Source: Mercurialis annua (Eukaryota > Streptophyta > Magnoliopsida > Malpighiales > Euphorbiaceae). From it: a DNA stretch of 64,000 nt. The translations under genes and the position numbers were made by a program. The stretch is taken from assembly GCF_937616625.2 (NCBI RefSeq), contig NC_065573.1, positions 19,173,001-19,237,000 of the forward strand. The letters are read 5' to 3'. Of this stretch, positions 12,898 to 25,260 are shown one piece after another. Under the pieces are notes generated by a model. It was not told where the DNA came from. It searched no databases and saw only the letters and a program-made list of their open reading frames with translations. Each line of letters opens with the position of its first letter. Position 1 is the first letter of the stretch.

Positions 12898-13050
12898 AGG
12901 TCTCAATCGAGACCTGAGAAATTATTTGTGATTCTCGTTCGAGAATCCAAGGATTCTCGAACGAGAATCCATTTGCAGGCCTGGTCTCGTTCGAGACCAG
13001 GCCCTTTCTCGAACGGGATCAGGCCAAAAATGGCCATTCCCGTTCGAGAA
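12898..13050. repeat. Cluster of CGTTCG-centred palindromes in the LTR
   Basis: Successive hairpin-forming blocks include GTCTCAATCGAGAC, an inverted pair of GATTCTCG and CGAGAATC words, arms GGCCTGGTCTCG and CGAGACCAGGCC around a TT centre, and TTCTCGAACGGG pairing with CCCGTTCGAGAA. The same block is at 21265-21417 in the 3' LTR. Confidence 0.9.
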
Positions 13051-14937
13051 CAGGTTGTCCTTTTGGACCCCTTCGCCCAGCCCACTTCCGACCTATTTTC
13101 GACCTACTTCCTCTCGTTATATCAGCTCGACTTCTAAACAGAAAATCTTCACCACTCATCACTGAAACCCTAGCCGTTTTCCTCTTGTTGTTTCGCTGCT
13201 TATCGAAGCTGTTATCACCTTCCAAAGATCGCTGTTCAGTAAGTATTCTTGATCCTTTGAATTTCAGTTTACTTATTTTAAACACCTTTCGGTTTTCTGA
13301 TCCGTGTATGTTCGTTTCTAGATCGAAACTGAAACTGTTTGATCTCAGACGTTCTAGACTCATATACCTTCGATTCCCCACCTCTTTTTCGTTGAACGGT
13401 ACGTGATCGACCTCGTTTCCATTCGCCGTACGGTTTCCGTTTTAAAGCTTTATATTTTCTGTTTTAGTTTTCTGGTTTCTGCCGTATGCTTTCTTCCTCT
13501 ATTGGCTTTGTTTTTGATTCAAGATGTTCTTGTTATGGCTATATAACCATTGGGTATGATTAGGGATTAATAGTTTAAGCCTTTGGAATGAGTTACACCA
13601 TCGTCTTGCTTGATTGAATTTGGCCGATTATGAGCTTGTTTACTGTTAACGTTTTTGAGTTTCGGTGAGTGCTTAGGTTGAGTTTTTGGATTGATTTCAT
13701 GCCATAGAATTGTGATGTAATTAGTTCATGAGGTCAAGACGTTTTTGATTTGGGTTTCAAGTTCAGAAACTTGAGTTAGGGGCATGAATGGAGGTGTGGG
13801 GCGGGAATGGTGTTGTTTGAAATGAAAGAGGTGGTGAATAGGTTATTTTAATCACTAGATTATTTCCCTTTAATACAAATGATCCCTTAAGTTAATTACA
13901 ATCTTTGAGATATGGATTTCGATTTGAATTATAAATAAATATCGTAAACGCTAGAAATTTATATTTAGCTAATATAATTACTCGGGTAATTATAATTAAT
14001 TTCAAATTTAAATTTGGTTTAATTGGTTAAATTACAATTTAGCCCCTGAACTTATTCTACAATCTTATTAAATGGATTTTTGACTAGTAACTTTATATTT
14101 GGTTTTTATTATAGAGAAAAGCAATTAATTTGATTTCGGATATCAAAATGGCTAAAGTACAATTAGTCCCTAATTGGCAAAAGTACAATTTAGTCCTTAT
14201 TTGGCAAAAGTACGATTTAGTCCCTAAACTTTTATTAACTTAAAATGATTAAGTTTTTGATTTGTAACTTGGGTTACTTAGAATTGAAGTTATTGAGTTC
14301 CGCTTTTAAAATGGATTATTATTTTGTTAAATTGTATTATAAATATAAACTTGGGTTTATATTTGATAATTGTTTTGAGTCGGGTTAGACTTGGGTCACT
14401 CGACAAGTGAGGTTAGCTTGGTAGTTTATGATAACTCGGCTAACCCACTATTTGGAAATTATTTATTATTTAAAGTTTTTAAATAATATTTATATATTGG
14501 ATTTTAAGCGGGAACTCAATAGACTTATATTAATTGGGCTTTATTACCTTTTGGATATATTTGTGTTACTTTGGATTGTTTATTTACTACGTGTTTATTG
14601 TGCTAGTCTTATGTGGTGTCTAGTACTCTTTAGAGTTAGGGTCTGATTTTAATAATTATTTTATTTGTCTAGACTCGTCTACTGTTCGTGCTTCAGAGGC
14701 GAACCAGAGTTAGTTGCTTGCCGGTATTTCACGCGGATTAGCAAGCAGTGAGTTTATATTTACTATTTACCGCTTTATTAAGTAAATTGTTATTTTAATA
14801 TTAAATATATATACTGTACGTATATTTCGAACTGTTTTTATATTATGGCTCTTAGTTGGAACGTACTACCTAATGGGCATCATTAGGACTGCGTGCGCAC
14901 CGGTATTGATCTGGGTAAGGTATATATGGAAATGTGG

Positions 14938-15057
14938 TAACTCGGTGTGAGCATAGCTCTCGGGACCAGGTAGAGTAACTCGGTGTAGCCTAGCTCTCGG
15001 GACTCTGGTATAAGTGTGGTCAGTGGTAACTCGGTGTAGCTCAGCTCTCGGGACCAG
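14938..15057. repeat. Threefold tandem motif in the LTR
   Basis: Three spaced copies of TAACTCGGTGT followed by AGCTCTCGGGAC lie within 120 bp. The 3' LTR has the same block at 23305-23424. Confidence 0.85.
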
Positions 15058-15652
15058 ACCTATTAGATTATGTTTATTATTTAGAATTGTGGATTAGGGT
15101 TCCAACTATTATCTGTAATATCGTTATTAAATGTTTTAAACGTTTTAAAGGTTTTCCACTTAATAAATGTAAATAGTGGTATGAACTCATCTCAGTATAT
15201 CTGACCCCGTTGTTTTCCCAATTTTTCCCAGGGTTATGATCTGAGAGAGTCTGGTGATCTCCGCATTTACTTTTCCTCGGAGGTTCCATTTATTTTGATA
15301 AACTGTCAAACTATTTTATTCTTAGACCGCAGTAGTTGACTAGACGTCTTTATTATTGTTACAGTTGTTTGTCGGATTGGTCTGACTGGTTATATTGCTC
15401 TGGCATGTTATGTATTATTTCGGATTATTTATGTTATGCCTATTTTAGACCCAAAATTGAATAAGCATGTTATATTAACTGTTGATTATTATAACTGCTA
15501 GTTTAGGCTGAAGTCTCGGTTGCCCCCGAGCATTGGTTTTCTGCAGGTTTATGTGTTTATGAATTAAATGTAAGGCTAGCTACGGGTTTCGGTATTACAT
15601 TACCCATACCCTAGCGCCGGTCGCGATTCATGAAAATGGGTCGTGACAAACT

Positions 15653-15664
15653 TGGTATCAGAGC
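15653..15664 (+). other. Primer binding site (initiator tRNA-Met)
   Basis: TGGTATCAGAGC lies four bases after the 5' LTR and is complementary to the 3' end of plant initiator tRNA-Met, the usual primer of this superfamily. Confidence 0.95.
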
Positions 15665-15989
15665 TTTGGTTTCAAACCAAGGCCAATTGCTTGCTATGTG
15701 TTTACTCTGTTAAGTATGGTTGTGTCTTAGGAACTACTGCGGATATAGGATTCTGTCATGTCTTTAAAACCGTCATCTTTTGATTTTAAAACATTCTGCC
15801 TACACCAATAGGATTGCGTCGAGTCAGTCATTGTATGTTGATTTGATGTTGTTAAATGTTAATTTTATTTCACTTGGGTGAACATTTTATTGCTGTTGAT
15901 TTCTTGGGAAATCCTATATGTTGCTTGTTTTGTTCATACTTGGGTATGAAATATTTGTTATTTAAATTGTTGTTGTTCAATCTTAGGAT

Positions 15990-18900
15990 ATGGACAACGT
16001 TGTTCGTACTCGTGCTCGTGCTGCGGCAGAGCAAGAAGCTGTGGCTAATGATGCGATTTCCATGGAAGTCGATCAGAACGTACCACCAGTTCAGGCTAAT
16101 GCTGGACGTGGTCGAGGTGGAGGTGCTGGCAGAGGTAGAGGTGCTGGTAGAGGCAGAGGAGCTGGTGCTGGTAGAGGTGGAGCTAGAGGACGCGGTGCAG
16201 CAGGTGTTCAGGCACCGAATATGCAGCAGGCACCAGAAGTGCAGCAAGCACCAAATATGCAAGCGTTCGACTTCACTACTTTCTTGGCTGGCGTTGTCGA
16301 GATGCAGAACAATCAGGCTCTACTGCAGAATCAGTGTAATATACTGGGTCAGTTAGCGCAGCAACAGCAACCTCAGGTTGGTGCTGTAGCTGGTATTGGT
16401 GGACTTGCTGGTGTCGGTCACATTCCGACGGACAGAGAGTTGGTGATGATCTACTTGAAGTTGAATCCGACTTCTTTTGATAGTACTGGGGATGCTCTTG
16501 ACTTTTTGGAGGAATTTGAGTACAATAGTCAGAGGATTCAAGCTTCTGATCGTCAATCAGTGATGCTTGTGGAGATGTCGCTGAAGGGTCCAGCTAAGGA
16601 CTGGTATCGCGATAACATCAGGCCAGTTATGGATACTTTGTCTTGGGCTGATTTTGTGGGCAGGTTCAGAGGTTACTATCTACCCTTCTCTATTACTGAG
16701 AGTTTCAGAGAAAAGCTGCTAAATTTGAAGAAGGGGGATAGATCAGTGACAGACTACACTACTGAGTTTGTACGTTTGGGGCGGTTTGCTACAGATCTAC
16801 AGGGTGATCAAGAGCGAGTGAACGACCGTTATATTAGGGGTTTAGGCTCGGAGTTTCTTCCTTTACTGATAGGGACAAACATGGAGTTTGCTCGGTTAGT
16901 GGATAGTGCGCGGCGGATGGAGAATTCGATGGTTCAGTTTGGGACGATCTCTGACCCTTTCCAGAATCAGAAGGGAAAGAGTGACGTTCCTAGTGGGGGG
17001 CAACAGGCCCCTGTGCAGCATAGTAGTGGAAATTACTACAGTGGCTCTTCTCAGGCCAACAGGGGGAGTCGACGGACTCACAACAAAGGGAGGCATAGTG
17101 CCAGGAGTACTCCGTACAGTTCTAGTAGCAGTGGGAGTAACCGTGGTTCAGGACGCGGGTACAGTGGTGGATCGAACATTCCGTTCTGCCAGAATTGCAG
17201 ACGTAGGCATTATGGTCAGTGCCAGTTAGCTCCAGGAGGTTGTTTCACTTGTGGCCAGCCGGGTCATTTTTCTAGGGAGTGTCCGACATCTGGGCAGCAG
17301 ATGTCTAACTCCAGTGTGGCGCAGTCATCTTATCAGCAGAGACCTGCGTTTACACAGTCTGTAGGATACTCTCAACCTGCAGCATCTTTTGGTGGCCAGC
17401 GGGGCCGTGGTTCTGGTGGCAGAGGTTTTGGGGGCCGTGGTAATGGCGGTAGAGGTTCCAACGGTTATGGTACTGGACAGAGTTCGCAGCAGCAGCCGCA
17501 GGGTCAGGCCAGAGTGTTCGCACTTACTCCTCAGGATGCGCGTGCATCAAATGCTGTGGTGCAAGGTACCATTCCGATTTCTTTTATAGATGCTTTAGTG
17601 TTATTTGATGCGGGTGCAACCCATTCGTTTGTATCTACATGTTTTGCTGGGAAATTGGGTATGGCACCATCTGTTTTGAGTGAACCTCTAGCTGTGTCTA
17701 CACCTATGTCTGAAGGTGTAGTAGTGGACGTCGTCTATCCTTCTCGTCCTGTGGTTATTCAGGGTAGGGAATTATGTGCTGATTTGATTGTGCTTGACGT
17801 TCTTTCTTTTGATGTTATCTTGGGGATGGACTGGTTGTCACGCCATTATGCTTCTATTGACTGTCGAGGGAAGTCAGTCGAGTTCAGGATTCCAGGTGAT
17901 CTACCTTTTTCCTTTCAGGGAGAAAAGGCAGAGACACCTAAGAATCTGATTTCCGCCATCAAGGCGAAGCGGATGTTAGGCAAGGGTTGCCAGGGTTTTC
18001 TTGCTGTGGTTCGTGATTTGGAGACTAGTAGTGGTGATATGCATAGTGTTCCGATAGTGAATGAGTTCACTGATGTGTTTCCAGAGGAATTGCCTGGATT
18101 ACCACCTGATCGTGATATTGAGTTTTGCATTGATGTGGTTTCTGGTACAGCTCCGATTTCGATACCGCCGTATCGGATGGCTCCTGCAGAGCTGAAGGAG
18201 TTGAAGGACCAGTTACAAGAGTTGTTGGATAGCGGGTTCATCAGACCGAGTACTTCTCCGTGGGGTGCTCCAGTTCTGTTTGTAAAGAAGAAAGACGGTT
18301 CCTTTCGACTGTGTATCGACTACAGACAGTTGAATAAGGCTACTGTCAAGAACAGATATCCTCTTCCTCGCATCGATGATTTGTTTGACCAGTTGCAGGG
18401 TGCGAAGTGTTTTTCCAAGATTGATTTGAGGTCTGGGTATCATCAGCTACGGATCCGTGATGCAGATGTGCCTAAGACTGCTTTTCGGACTCGTTATGGA
18501 CATTTTGAGTTTCTGGTTATGTCCTTTGGTCTGACGAACGCACCAGCAGCGTTTATGGATATGATGAACAGAGTGTTCAAGCCGTTTTTGGATCAATTTG
18601 TTATCGTCTTCATTGATGACATTTTGATCTATTCTCGGAGTGAGGAGGAGCATGCTTATCATTTGAGGACTATACTACAAACGTTGCGTGAGCATCAGTT
18701 GTACGCTAAGTTCTCAAAATGTGAGTTCTGGTTGGATCAGGTTACCTTTCTAGGACACGTGGTGTCGAAAGATGGGATTAAGGTTGATCCGAAGAAGATT
18801 GAGGCGGTCATGGATTGGCAAAGGCCAAGGTCAGTTACCGAGATCAGAAGTTTTCTGGGTTTAGCTGGTTACTATCGTCGGTTCGTGCAAGATTTCTCCA

Positions 18901-20954
18901 GAATATCTGCACCTTTGACTAAACTGACACAGAAGGGTGTCAAATTTGAGTGGACTGACAAGTGCGAGGCGAGCTTTGAGAAGCTCAAGGAGATTTTGAC
19001 TACAGCTCCGGTTTTGGCATTGCCTTCTGGCATTGATGGGTTCACAGTGTATTGTGATGCGTCTCGGATTGGTTTGGGTTGCGTTCTGATGCAACATGGA
19101 CAGGTGATTGCCTATGCTTCCAGACAGTTGAAGAAGCATGAGGTGAATTACCCTACTCATGATTTAGAGTTGGCAGCTGTGGTTTTTGCGCTGAAAATCT
19201 GGAGACATTATTTGTATGGTGCTACTTGTGAGATTTTCACTGATCATAAGATTCTGAAATATATCTTTGATCAGAGAGAGTTGAACTTGAGACAGAGGAG
19301 GTGGTTAGAGTTGCTGAAAGACTACGACTGTACTATTCAGTACCATCCTGGTAAGGCTAATGTGGTAGCTGATGCGTTGAGTCGCAAGTCTTCAGGCAGT
19401 TTGGCTCATATTTCTGAGATTGGGCGTAGACCCATGGTTAGAGAGTGGCTCAGTTTGATAGCTTCAGGCTATGGATTTCAGATTTCTCAGACTGGTTGTT
19501 TGTTAGCACAGTTGCAAGTGCAACCCGTTTTGATTGATCGGATCAAAGCTTTACAAGCTGAGGATTCACAGTTGAAACGGATTATTGAGGAGGTTCAGCA
19601 GGATGGAAATCCTGAATTTACATTTGTGGATGGTGTTCTGAGACATGGTTCGAGATTGTGTGTTCCGGATTCAGATGGTTTGAGGGACCAGATTCTGGAA
19701 GAAGCGCACAAGTCTGCTTATAGTGTTCATCCGGGTTCTACTAAGATGTACCATGATATAAAGGGTACCTATTGGTGGAGCGGGATGAAGAAGGATGTCG
19801 CTGAGTATGTTTCTAAGTGTCTGACGTGCCAGCAGGTGAAGCTGGAGCATCAGAGACCTTTTGGCTATCTGCAGCCACTACCTATTCCAGAGTGGAAGTG
19901 GGAGCGGATTGCTATGGATTTTGTGGTTGGGTTACCACGTACTCGACAGGGATACGATTCCATCTGGGTGATAGTTGACCGTATGACCAAGTCAGCTCAT
20001 TTCCTTCCGATAAAGGTTTCGTATACTGCTTCGAGGTTGGCTCAGTTGTACATCGACAGGATTGTCAGTTTGCATGGTGTACCGGTTTCTATTGTTTCAG
20101 ACAAAGGTTCTGTGTTTACTTCGAGGTTCTGGAAAGCGTTACAGGAATCCTTGGGTTCTCGGTTGGATTTCAGTAAAGCTTTTCATCCTCAGACTGACGG
20201 TCAGTCTGAGAGGACTATTCAGACGTTGGAGGATATGCTCAGGATGTGTGTTCTCGATTTTCAGGGTAGCTGGGATACTCATTTGCCGTTGATTGAGTTT
20301 TCTTATAACAACAGTTACCACGCGAGTATCGAGATGGCGCCGTATGAGGCTTTGTACGGGCGCAATAGTAGATCTCCTATCTGTTGGGAGGAGGTCGGGG
20401 AGCGTAAACTCTCGGGAGCGGAGATTATTCAGATTACCTCAGAGAAGGTACCGTTGATTAAGCGGAGGTTAGAGACTGCTTTTAGTCGGCATAAGAGTTA
20501 TGCGGATCCGAAGAGGAAAGACGTTGAGTTCCAGGTTGGTGATTTCGTGTTTCTTCGGGTTTCGCCTATGAAAGGCGTGGTTCGTTTTGGTGTCAAGGGA
20601 AAGTTGGCACCGAGGTATATTGGTCCTTATGAGATTTCGGAGAGGATTGGAGCTGTGGCTTATCGTCTGGTTCTACCGCCAGACATGTCGTTAGTACATC
20701 CGGTGTTTCACGTTTCTATGTTGAGAAAGTGCGTTTCTGATCCTTCGCACGTGATTGTGCCTCAGAGTGTTGAGATTGACCAGGAGCTGTCCTATGAGGA
20801 ACAGCCAGTGGAGATTGTTGATACGCAGGTGCGTAAATTGCGGAACAAGGAGATTCCGATGGTCAAAGTTCTGTGGCGCAATCATTCTGTAGAGGAGTGT
20901 ACTTGGGAGACCGAGTTGGATATGCGGAATCGCTATCCTTTTCTATTTCCGTGA
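15990..20954 (+). CDS. Gag-Pol polyprotein of the chromovirus
   Basis: One frame of 1654 residues directs capsid formation, reverse transcription and integration. In order: an Arg/Gly-rich N-terminus (about 38-75); a Gag domain (about 150-310); a CCHC zinc knuckle C418-C421-H426-C431; protease around D540; reverse transcriptase with FIDD (D876, D877); RNase H; integrase with an N-terminal HHCC region and catalytic D1310, D1371 and E1407, the last two separated by 35 residues; and a C-terminal chromodomain-like segment rich in Trp and Glu. The start ATG follows the primer site by about 325 bases. The protease active site reads DAG instead of the common DSG or DTG. There is no stop or frameshift, so the protein is probably functional apart from that unknown. 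Confidence 0.97.
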   Translation: MDNVVRTRARAAAEQEAVANDAISMEVDQNVPPVQANAGRGRGGGAGRGRGAGRGRGAGAGRGGARGRGAAGVQAPNMQQAPEVQQAPNMQAFDFTTFLAGVVEMQNNQALLQNQCNILGQLAQQQQPQVGAVAGIGGLAGVGHIPTDRELVMIYLKLNPTSFDSTGDALDFLEEFEYNSQRIQASDRQSVMLVEMSLKGPAKDWYRDNIRPVMDTLSWADFVGRFRGYYLPFSITESFREKLLNLKKGDRSVTDYTTEFVRLGRFATDLQGDQERVNDRYIRGLGSEFLPLLIGTNMEFARLVDSARRMENSMVQFGTISDPFQNQKGKSDVPSGGQQAPVQHSSGNYYSGSSQANRGSRRTHNKGRHSARSTPYSSSSSGSNRGSGRGYSGGSNIPFCQNCRRRHYGQCQLAPGGCFTCGQPGHFSRECPTSGQQMSNSSVAQSSYQQRPAFTQSVGYSQPAASFGGQRGRGSGGRGFGGRGNGGRGSNGYGTGQSSQQQPQGQARVFALTPQDARASNAVVQGTIPISFIDALVLFDAGATHSFVSTCFAGKLGMAPSVLSEPLAVSTPMSEGVVVDVVYPSRPVVIQGRELCADLIVLDVLSFDVILGMDWLSRHYASIDCRGKSVEFRIPGDLPFSFQGEKAETPKNLISAIKAKRMLGKGCQGFLAVVRDLETSSGDMHSVPIVNEFTDVFPEELPGLPPDRDIEFCIDVVSGTAPISIPPYRMAPAELKELKDQLQELLDSGFIRPSTSPWGAPVLFVKKKDGSFRLCIDYRQLNKATVKNRYPLPRIDDLFDQLQGAKCFSKIDLRSGYHQLRIRDADVPKTAFRTRYGHFEFLVMSFGLTNAPAAFMDMMNRVFKPFLDQFVIVFIDDILIYSRSEEEHAYHLRTILQTLREHQLYAKFSKCEFWLDQVTFLGHVVSKDGIKVDPKKIEAVMDWQRPRSVTEIRSFLGLAGYYRRFVQDFSRISAPLTKLTQKGVKFEWTDKCEASFEKLKEILTTAPVLALPSGIDGFTVYCDASRIGLGCVLMQHGQVIAYASRQLKKHEVNYPTHDLELAAVVFALKIWRHYLYGATCEIFTDHKILKYIFDQRELNLRQRRWLELLKDYDCTIQYHPGKANVVADALSRKSSGSLAHISEIGRRPMVREWLSLIASGYGFQISQTGCLLAQLQVQPVLIDRIKALQAEDSQLKRIIEEVQQDGNPEFTFVDGVLRHGSRLCVPDSDGLRDQILEEAHKSAYSVHPGSTKMYHDIKGTYWWSGMKKDVAEYVSKCLTCQQVKLEHQRPFGYLQPLPIPEWKWERIAMDFVVGLPRTRQGYDSIWVIVDRMTKSAHFLPIKVSYTASRLAQLYIDRIVSLHGVPVSIVSDKGSVFTSRFWKALQESLGSRLDFSKAFHPQTDGQSERTIQTLEDMLRMCVLDFQGSWDTHLPLIEFSYNNSYHASIEMAPYEALYGRNSRSPICWEEVGERKLSGAEIIQITSEKVPLIKRRLETAFSRHKSYADPKRKDVEFQVGDFVFLRVSPMKGVVRFGVKGKLAPRYIGPYEISERIGAVAYRLVLPPDMSLVHPVFHVSMLRKCVSDPSHVIVPQSVEIDQELSYEEQPVEIVDTQVRKLRNKEIPMVKVLWRNHSVEECTWETELDMRNRYPFLFP

Positions 20955-21061
20955 GGTACGATATCTTGGTTTCTGTGACTTTTTATAATTTCTACTTGTG
21001 TTATGTGTTGTTCTTCTGTGAATTGCCTATCGTGTTAAATTCGAGGACGAATTCTTAATTA

Positions 21062-21072
21062 GTTGGGGAGAA
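21062..21072 (+). other. Polypurine tract
   Basis: A G-rich purine run (TTGGGGAGAA) ends just before the 3' LTR and primes plus-strand synthesis. It is preceded by TTCGAGGACGAATT, a motif shared with the element at 37489-46969. Confidence 0.85.
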
Positions 21073-24015
21073 TGTAATATCCCGTAAAATGTTAAATTTA
21101 TTTTGTTAATTTCCGACGTGGTTCCGGATGTGTTTTGAGGGGTATTTGAAGTTTCGTAGATTTTCGTGGTTCGATTCGTTTTGGTTCGGTTTTTAAAAAA
21201 AAAAAAAAGATTTCTTCTTGGTTTGTGGTTCAACCGTAGTGGTTGAACCACTTCTGGTTAACTCAGGTCTCAATCGAGACCTGAGAAATTATTTGTGATT
21301 CTCGTTCGAGAATCCAAGGATTCTCGAACGAGAATCCATTTGCAGGCCTGGTCTCGTTCGAGACCAGGCCCTTTCTCGAACGGGATCAGGCCAAAAATGG
21401 CCATTCCCGTTCGAGAACAGGTTGTCCTTTTGGACCCCTTCGCCCAGCCCACTTCCGACCTATTTTCGACCTACTTCCTCTCGTTATATCAGCTCGACTT
21501 CTAAACAGAAAATCTTCACCACTCATCACTGAAACCCTAGCCGTTTTCCTCTTGTTGTTTCGCTGCTTATCGAAGCTGTTATCACCTTCCAAAGATCGCT
21601 GTTCAGTAAGTATTCTTGATCCTTTGAATTTCAGTTTACTTATTTTAAACACCTTTCGGTTTTATGATCCGTGTATGTTCGTTTCTAGATCGAAACTGAA
21701 ACCGTTTGATCTCAGACGTTCTAGACTCATATACCTTCGATTCCCCACCTCTTTTTCGTTGAACGGTACGTGATCGACCTCGTTTCCATTCGCCGTACGG
21801 TTTCCGTTTTAAAGCTTTATATTTTCTGTTTTAGTTTTCTGGTTTCTGCCGTATGCTTTCTTCCTCTATTGGCTTTGTTTTTGATTCAAGATGTTCTTGT
21901 TATGGCTATATAACCATTGGGTATGATTAGGGATTAATAGTTTAAGCCTTTGGAATGAGTTACACCATCGTCTTGCTTGATTGAATTTGGCCGATTATGA
22001 GCTTGTTTACTGTTAACGTTTTTGAGTTTCGGTGAGTGCTTAGGTTGAGTTTTTGGATTGATTTCATGCCATAGAATTGTGATGTAATTAGTTCATGAGG
22101 TCAAGACGTTTTTGGTTTGGGTTTCAAGTTCAGAAACTTGAGTTAGGGGCATGAATGGAGGTGTGGGGCGGGAATGGTGTTGTTTGAAATGAAAGAGGTG
22201 GTGAATAGGTTATTTTAATCACTAGATTATTTCCCTTTAATACAAATGATCCCTTAAGTTAATTACAATCTTTGAGATATGGATTTCGATTTGAATTATA
22301 AATAAATATCGTAAACGCTAGAAATTTATATTTAGCTAATATAATTACTCGGGTAATTATAATTAATTTCAAATTTAAATTTGGTTTAATTGGTTAAATT
22401 ACAATTTAGCCCCTGAACTTATTCTACAATCTTATTAAATGGATTTTTGACTAGTAACTTTATATTTGGTTTTTATTATAGAGAAAAGCAATTAATTTGA
22501 TTTCGGATATCAAAATGGCTAAAGTACAATTAGTCCCTAATTGGCAAAAGTACAATTTAGTCCTTATTTGGCAAAAGTACGATTTAGTCCCTAAACTTTT
22601 ATTAACTTAAAATGATTAAGTTTTTGATTTGTAACTTGGGTTACTTAGAATTGAAGTTATTGAGTTCCGCTTTTAAAATGGATTATTATTTTGTTAAATT
22701 GTATTATAAATATAAACTTGGGTTTATATTTGATAATTGTTTTGAGTCGGGTTAGACTTAGGTCACTCGACAAGTGAGGTTAGCTTGGTAGTTTATGATA
22801 ACTCGGCTAACCCACTATTTGGAAATTATTTATTATTTAAAGTTTTTAAATAATATTTATATATTGGATTTTAAGCGGGAACTCAATAGACTTATATTAA
22901 TTGGGCTTTATTACCTTTTGGATATATTTGTGTTACTTTGGATTGTTTATTTACTACGTGTTTATTGTGCTAGTCTTATGTGGTGTCTAGTACTCTTTAG
23001 AGTTAGGGTCTGATTTTAATAATTATTTTATTTGTCTAGACTCGTCTACTGTTCGTGCTTCAGAGGCAAACCAGAGTTAGTTGCTTGCCGGTATTTCACG
23101 CGGATTAGCAAGCAGTGAGTTTATATTTACTATTTACCGCTTTATTAAGTAAATTGTTATTTTAATATTAAATATATATACTGTACGTATATTTCGAACT
23201 GTTTTTATATTATGGCTCTTAGTTGGAACGTGCTACCTAATGGGCATCATTAGGACTGCGTGCGCACCGGTATTGATCTGGGTAAGGTATATATGGAAAT
23301 GTGGTAACTCGGTGTGAGCATAGCTCTCGGGACCAGGTAGAGTAACTCGGTGTAGCCTAGCTCTCGGGACTCTGGTATAAGTGTGGTCAGTGGTAACTCG
23401 GTGTAGCTCAGCTCTCGGGACCAGACCTATTGGATTATGTTTATTATTTAGAATTGTGGATTAGGGTTCCAACTATTATCTGTAATATCGTTATTAAATG
23501 TTTTAAACGTTTTAAAGGTTTTCCACTTAATAAATGTAAATAGTGGTATGAACTCATCTCAGTATATCTGACCCCGTTGTTTTCCCAATTTTTCCCAGGG
23601 TTATGATCTGAGAGAGTCTGGTGATCTCCGCATTTACTTTTCCTCGGAGGTTCCATTTATTTTGATAAACTGTCAAACTATTTTATTCTTAGACCGCAGT
23701 AGTTGACTAGACGTCTTTATTATTGTTACAGTTGTTTGTCGGATTGGTCTGACTGGTTATATTGCTCTTGCATGTTATGTATTATTTCGGATTATTTATG
23801 TTATGCCTATTTTAGACCCAAAATTGAATAAGCATGTTATATTAACTGTTGATTATTATAACTGCTAGTTTAGGCTGAAGTCTCGGTTGCCCCCGAGCAT
23901 TGGTTTTCTGCAGGTTTATGTGTTTATGAATTAAATGTAAGGCTAGCTACGGGTTTCGGTATTACATTACCCATACCCTAGCGCCGGTCGCGATTCATGA
24001 AAATGGGTCGTGACA
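21073..24015 (+). repeat. 3' LTR of the chromovirus
   Basis: 2943 bp, the same length as the 5' LTR. Differences noted by eye include two T/A changes at the T-A run near 21190 and single changes near 21664, 21703, 22114, 22760, 23068, 23232, 23431 and 23769. Confidence 0.95.
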
Positions 24016-25260
24016 CTACCTTAATTCATTTTTTTATGAAAATTATCTTACTGTTCATTATAATCTTATCTGATATTTTATATAGAGAGAGTTTTGAGAT
24101 ATAATCTGACATAAGAATTGAACAACTGTTTTTAAGTAAAATATAATTGATAGTCTATAAAACGGAAAAATAACCTCATGTGAACCATATGTGAACCTGA
24201 AATAATACCACATGCTTAAAATAAATAAAGATCAATTTCTCTCAAATCAGAATCAGTAGCAATTACATCTTTATCAAAATCCCATATAATCTTTTAACTG
24301 AAATGTATTTGACAATCTATAAAACCGAAAATCAACCTGATGTGAACCTGATGTGAACCTATATGAATATGAAATGAATGGAATCGTGTTTTACATGATA
24401 AATATGCAGAGGAATTGTTAATTTTCAAAACTCTTTTAGAATTTTAACTGACATAAACTAAACTAACTTAATTCAGTTTTTAATAAATTTTGTCTTGTTG
24501 GTCTTTACAATCTTAATTAATTTTATATAGAGAGAATTTTGAGATTTAGTGTAATATACAAATTGGATATCTCTATTAACTAAAATGTATTTGACAATCT
24601 ATAAAACCTAAAATCAACCTGATGTGAATCGAATGTAAACTTATACCAACTGAACTACCTTAATTCAATTTTTAATAAATTTTATCTTGCTACTCTTTAC
24701 AATCTCAAATACATTTTATATAAAGAGAATTTTTAGATTTCGTATAATATACAAATTGAATATCTCTTTTAAATGAAATGTATTCGACAATCTATAAAAC
24801 CGTAAATCAACCTTATGTGAACTTTATGTGAACCTATATCAATTAAACTTGCTTAATTCAATTTTTAATAAAAATTGTCTTACTGCTCTTTACAATCTTA
24901 AATACGTTTTATATAGAGAGAATTTTTGAGATTTAGTGTAGTATACAAATTGAATATCGCTTTTAAGTGAAATGTATTTGACAGTCTATATAACCGAAAA
25001 TCAACCTGATGTGAACTTTGTATCAATTGAACTGCCTTAATTTAATTTTTTAATAAAATTTGTCTTTCTGCTCTTTACAATTTTAACTGACATTTTATAT
25101 CGAAAGAATTTTGAGATTTAGTTTAATATACAAATTGAATATCTCGTTTTAAATGAAATGTATTTGACAGTTTATAAAACCGAAAATCGACTTGATGTGA
25201 ACCTAATGTGAACCTATATCAACTGAACTACTTTAAATCAGTTTTTAACAAAAAAAAATT
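24016..25260. repeat. Right part of the array of about 194-bp repeats
   Basis: The array resumes directly after the retrotransposon. Taking the element out, the interrupted unit measures about 194 bp between landmarks 12576 and 24073, matching its neighbours. The unit around 24200-24420 is rearranged; later units recover the pattern CTCTTTACAATCTTA, TTTTATATAGAGAGAATTTT and AATCAACCTGATGTGAAC up to about 25260. Confidence 0.88.

Larger units (their letters stand above)
12706..15648 (+). repeat. 5' LTR of the chromovirus
   Basis: It starts TG and ends CA, 2943 bp. It contains a hairpin cluster (12898-13050) and a threefold tandem repeat (14938-15057). Short open frames in it are not genes. 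Confidence 0.95.
12706..24015 (+). mobile_element. Complete Ty3/Gypsy chromovirus (Tekay/Del type)
   Basis: The 11,310-bp element has LTRs at 12706-15648 and 21073-24015, both 2943 bp, starting TGTAATATCCCG and ending GTCGTGACA. An exact 5-bp TSD, CTACC, flanks it (12701-12705 and 24016-24020). Order inside: primer site for initiator tRNA-Met, one Gag-Pol frame, polypurine tract. I count about ten differences between the LTRs by eye, so insertion is recent. Long LTRs, a single Gag-Pol frame and a C-terminal chromodomain-like segment indicate the Tekay/Del lineage. It looks potentially autonomous. Confidence 0.96.

Noticed and set aside
13019..13406. Frames of 73-120 codons in the chromovirus LTR (repeated at 21386-21773)
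   Set aside because: They are inside LTR hairpin and leader sequence, on both strands, with no family resemblance.
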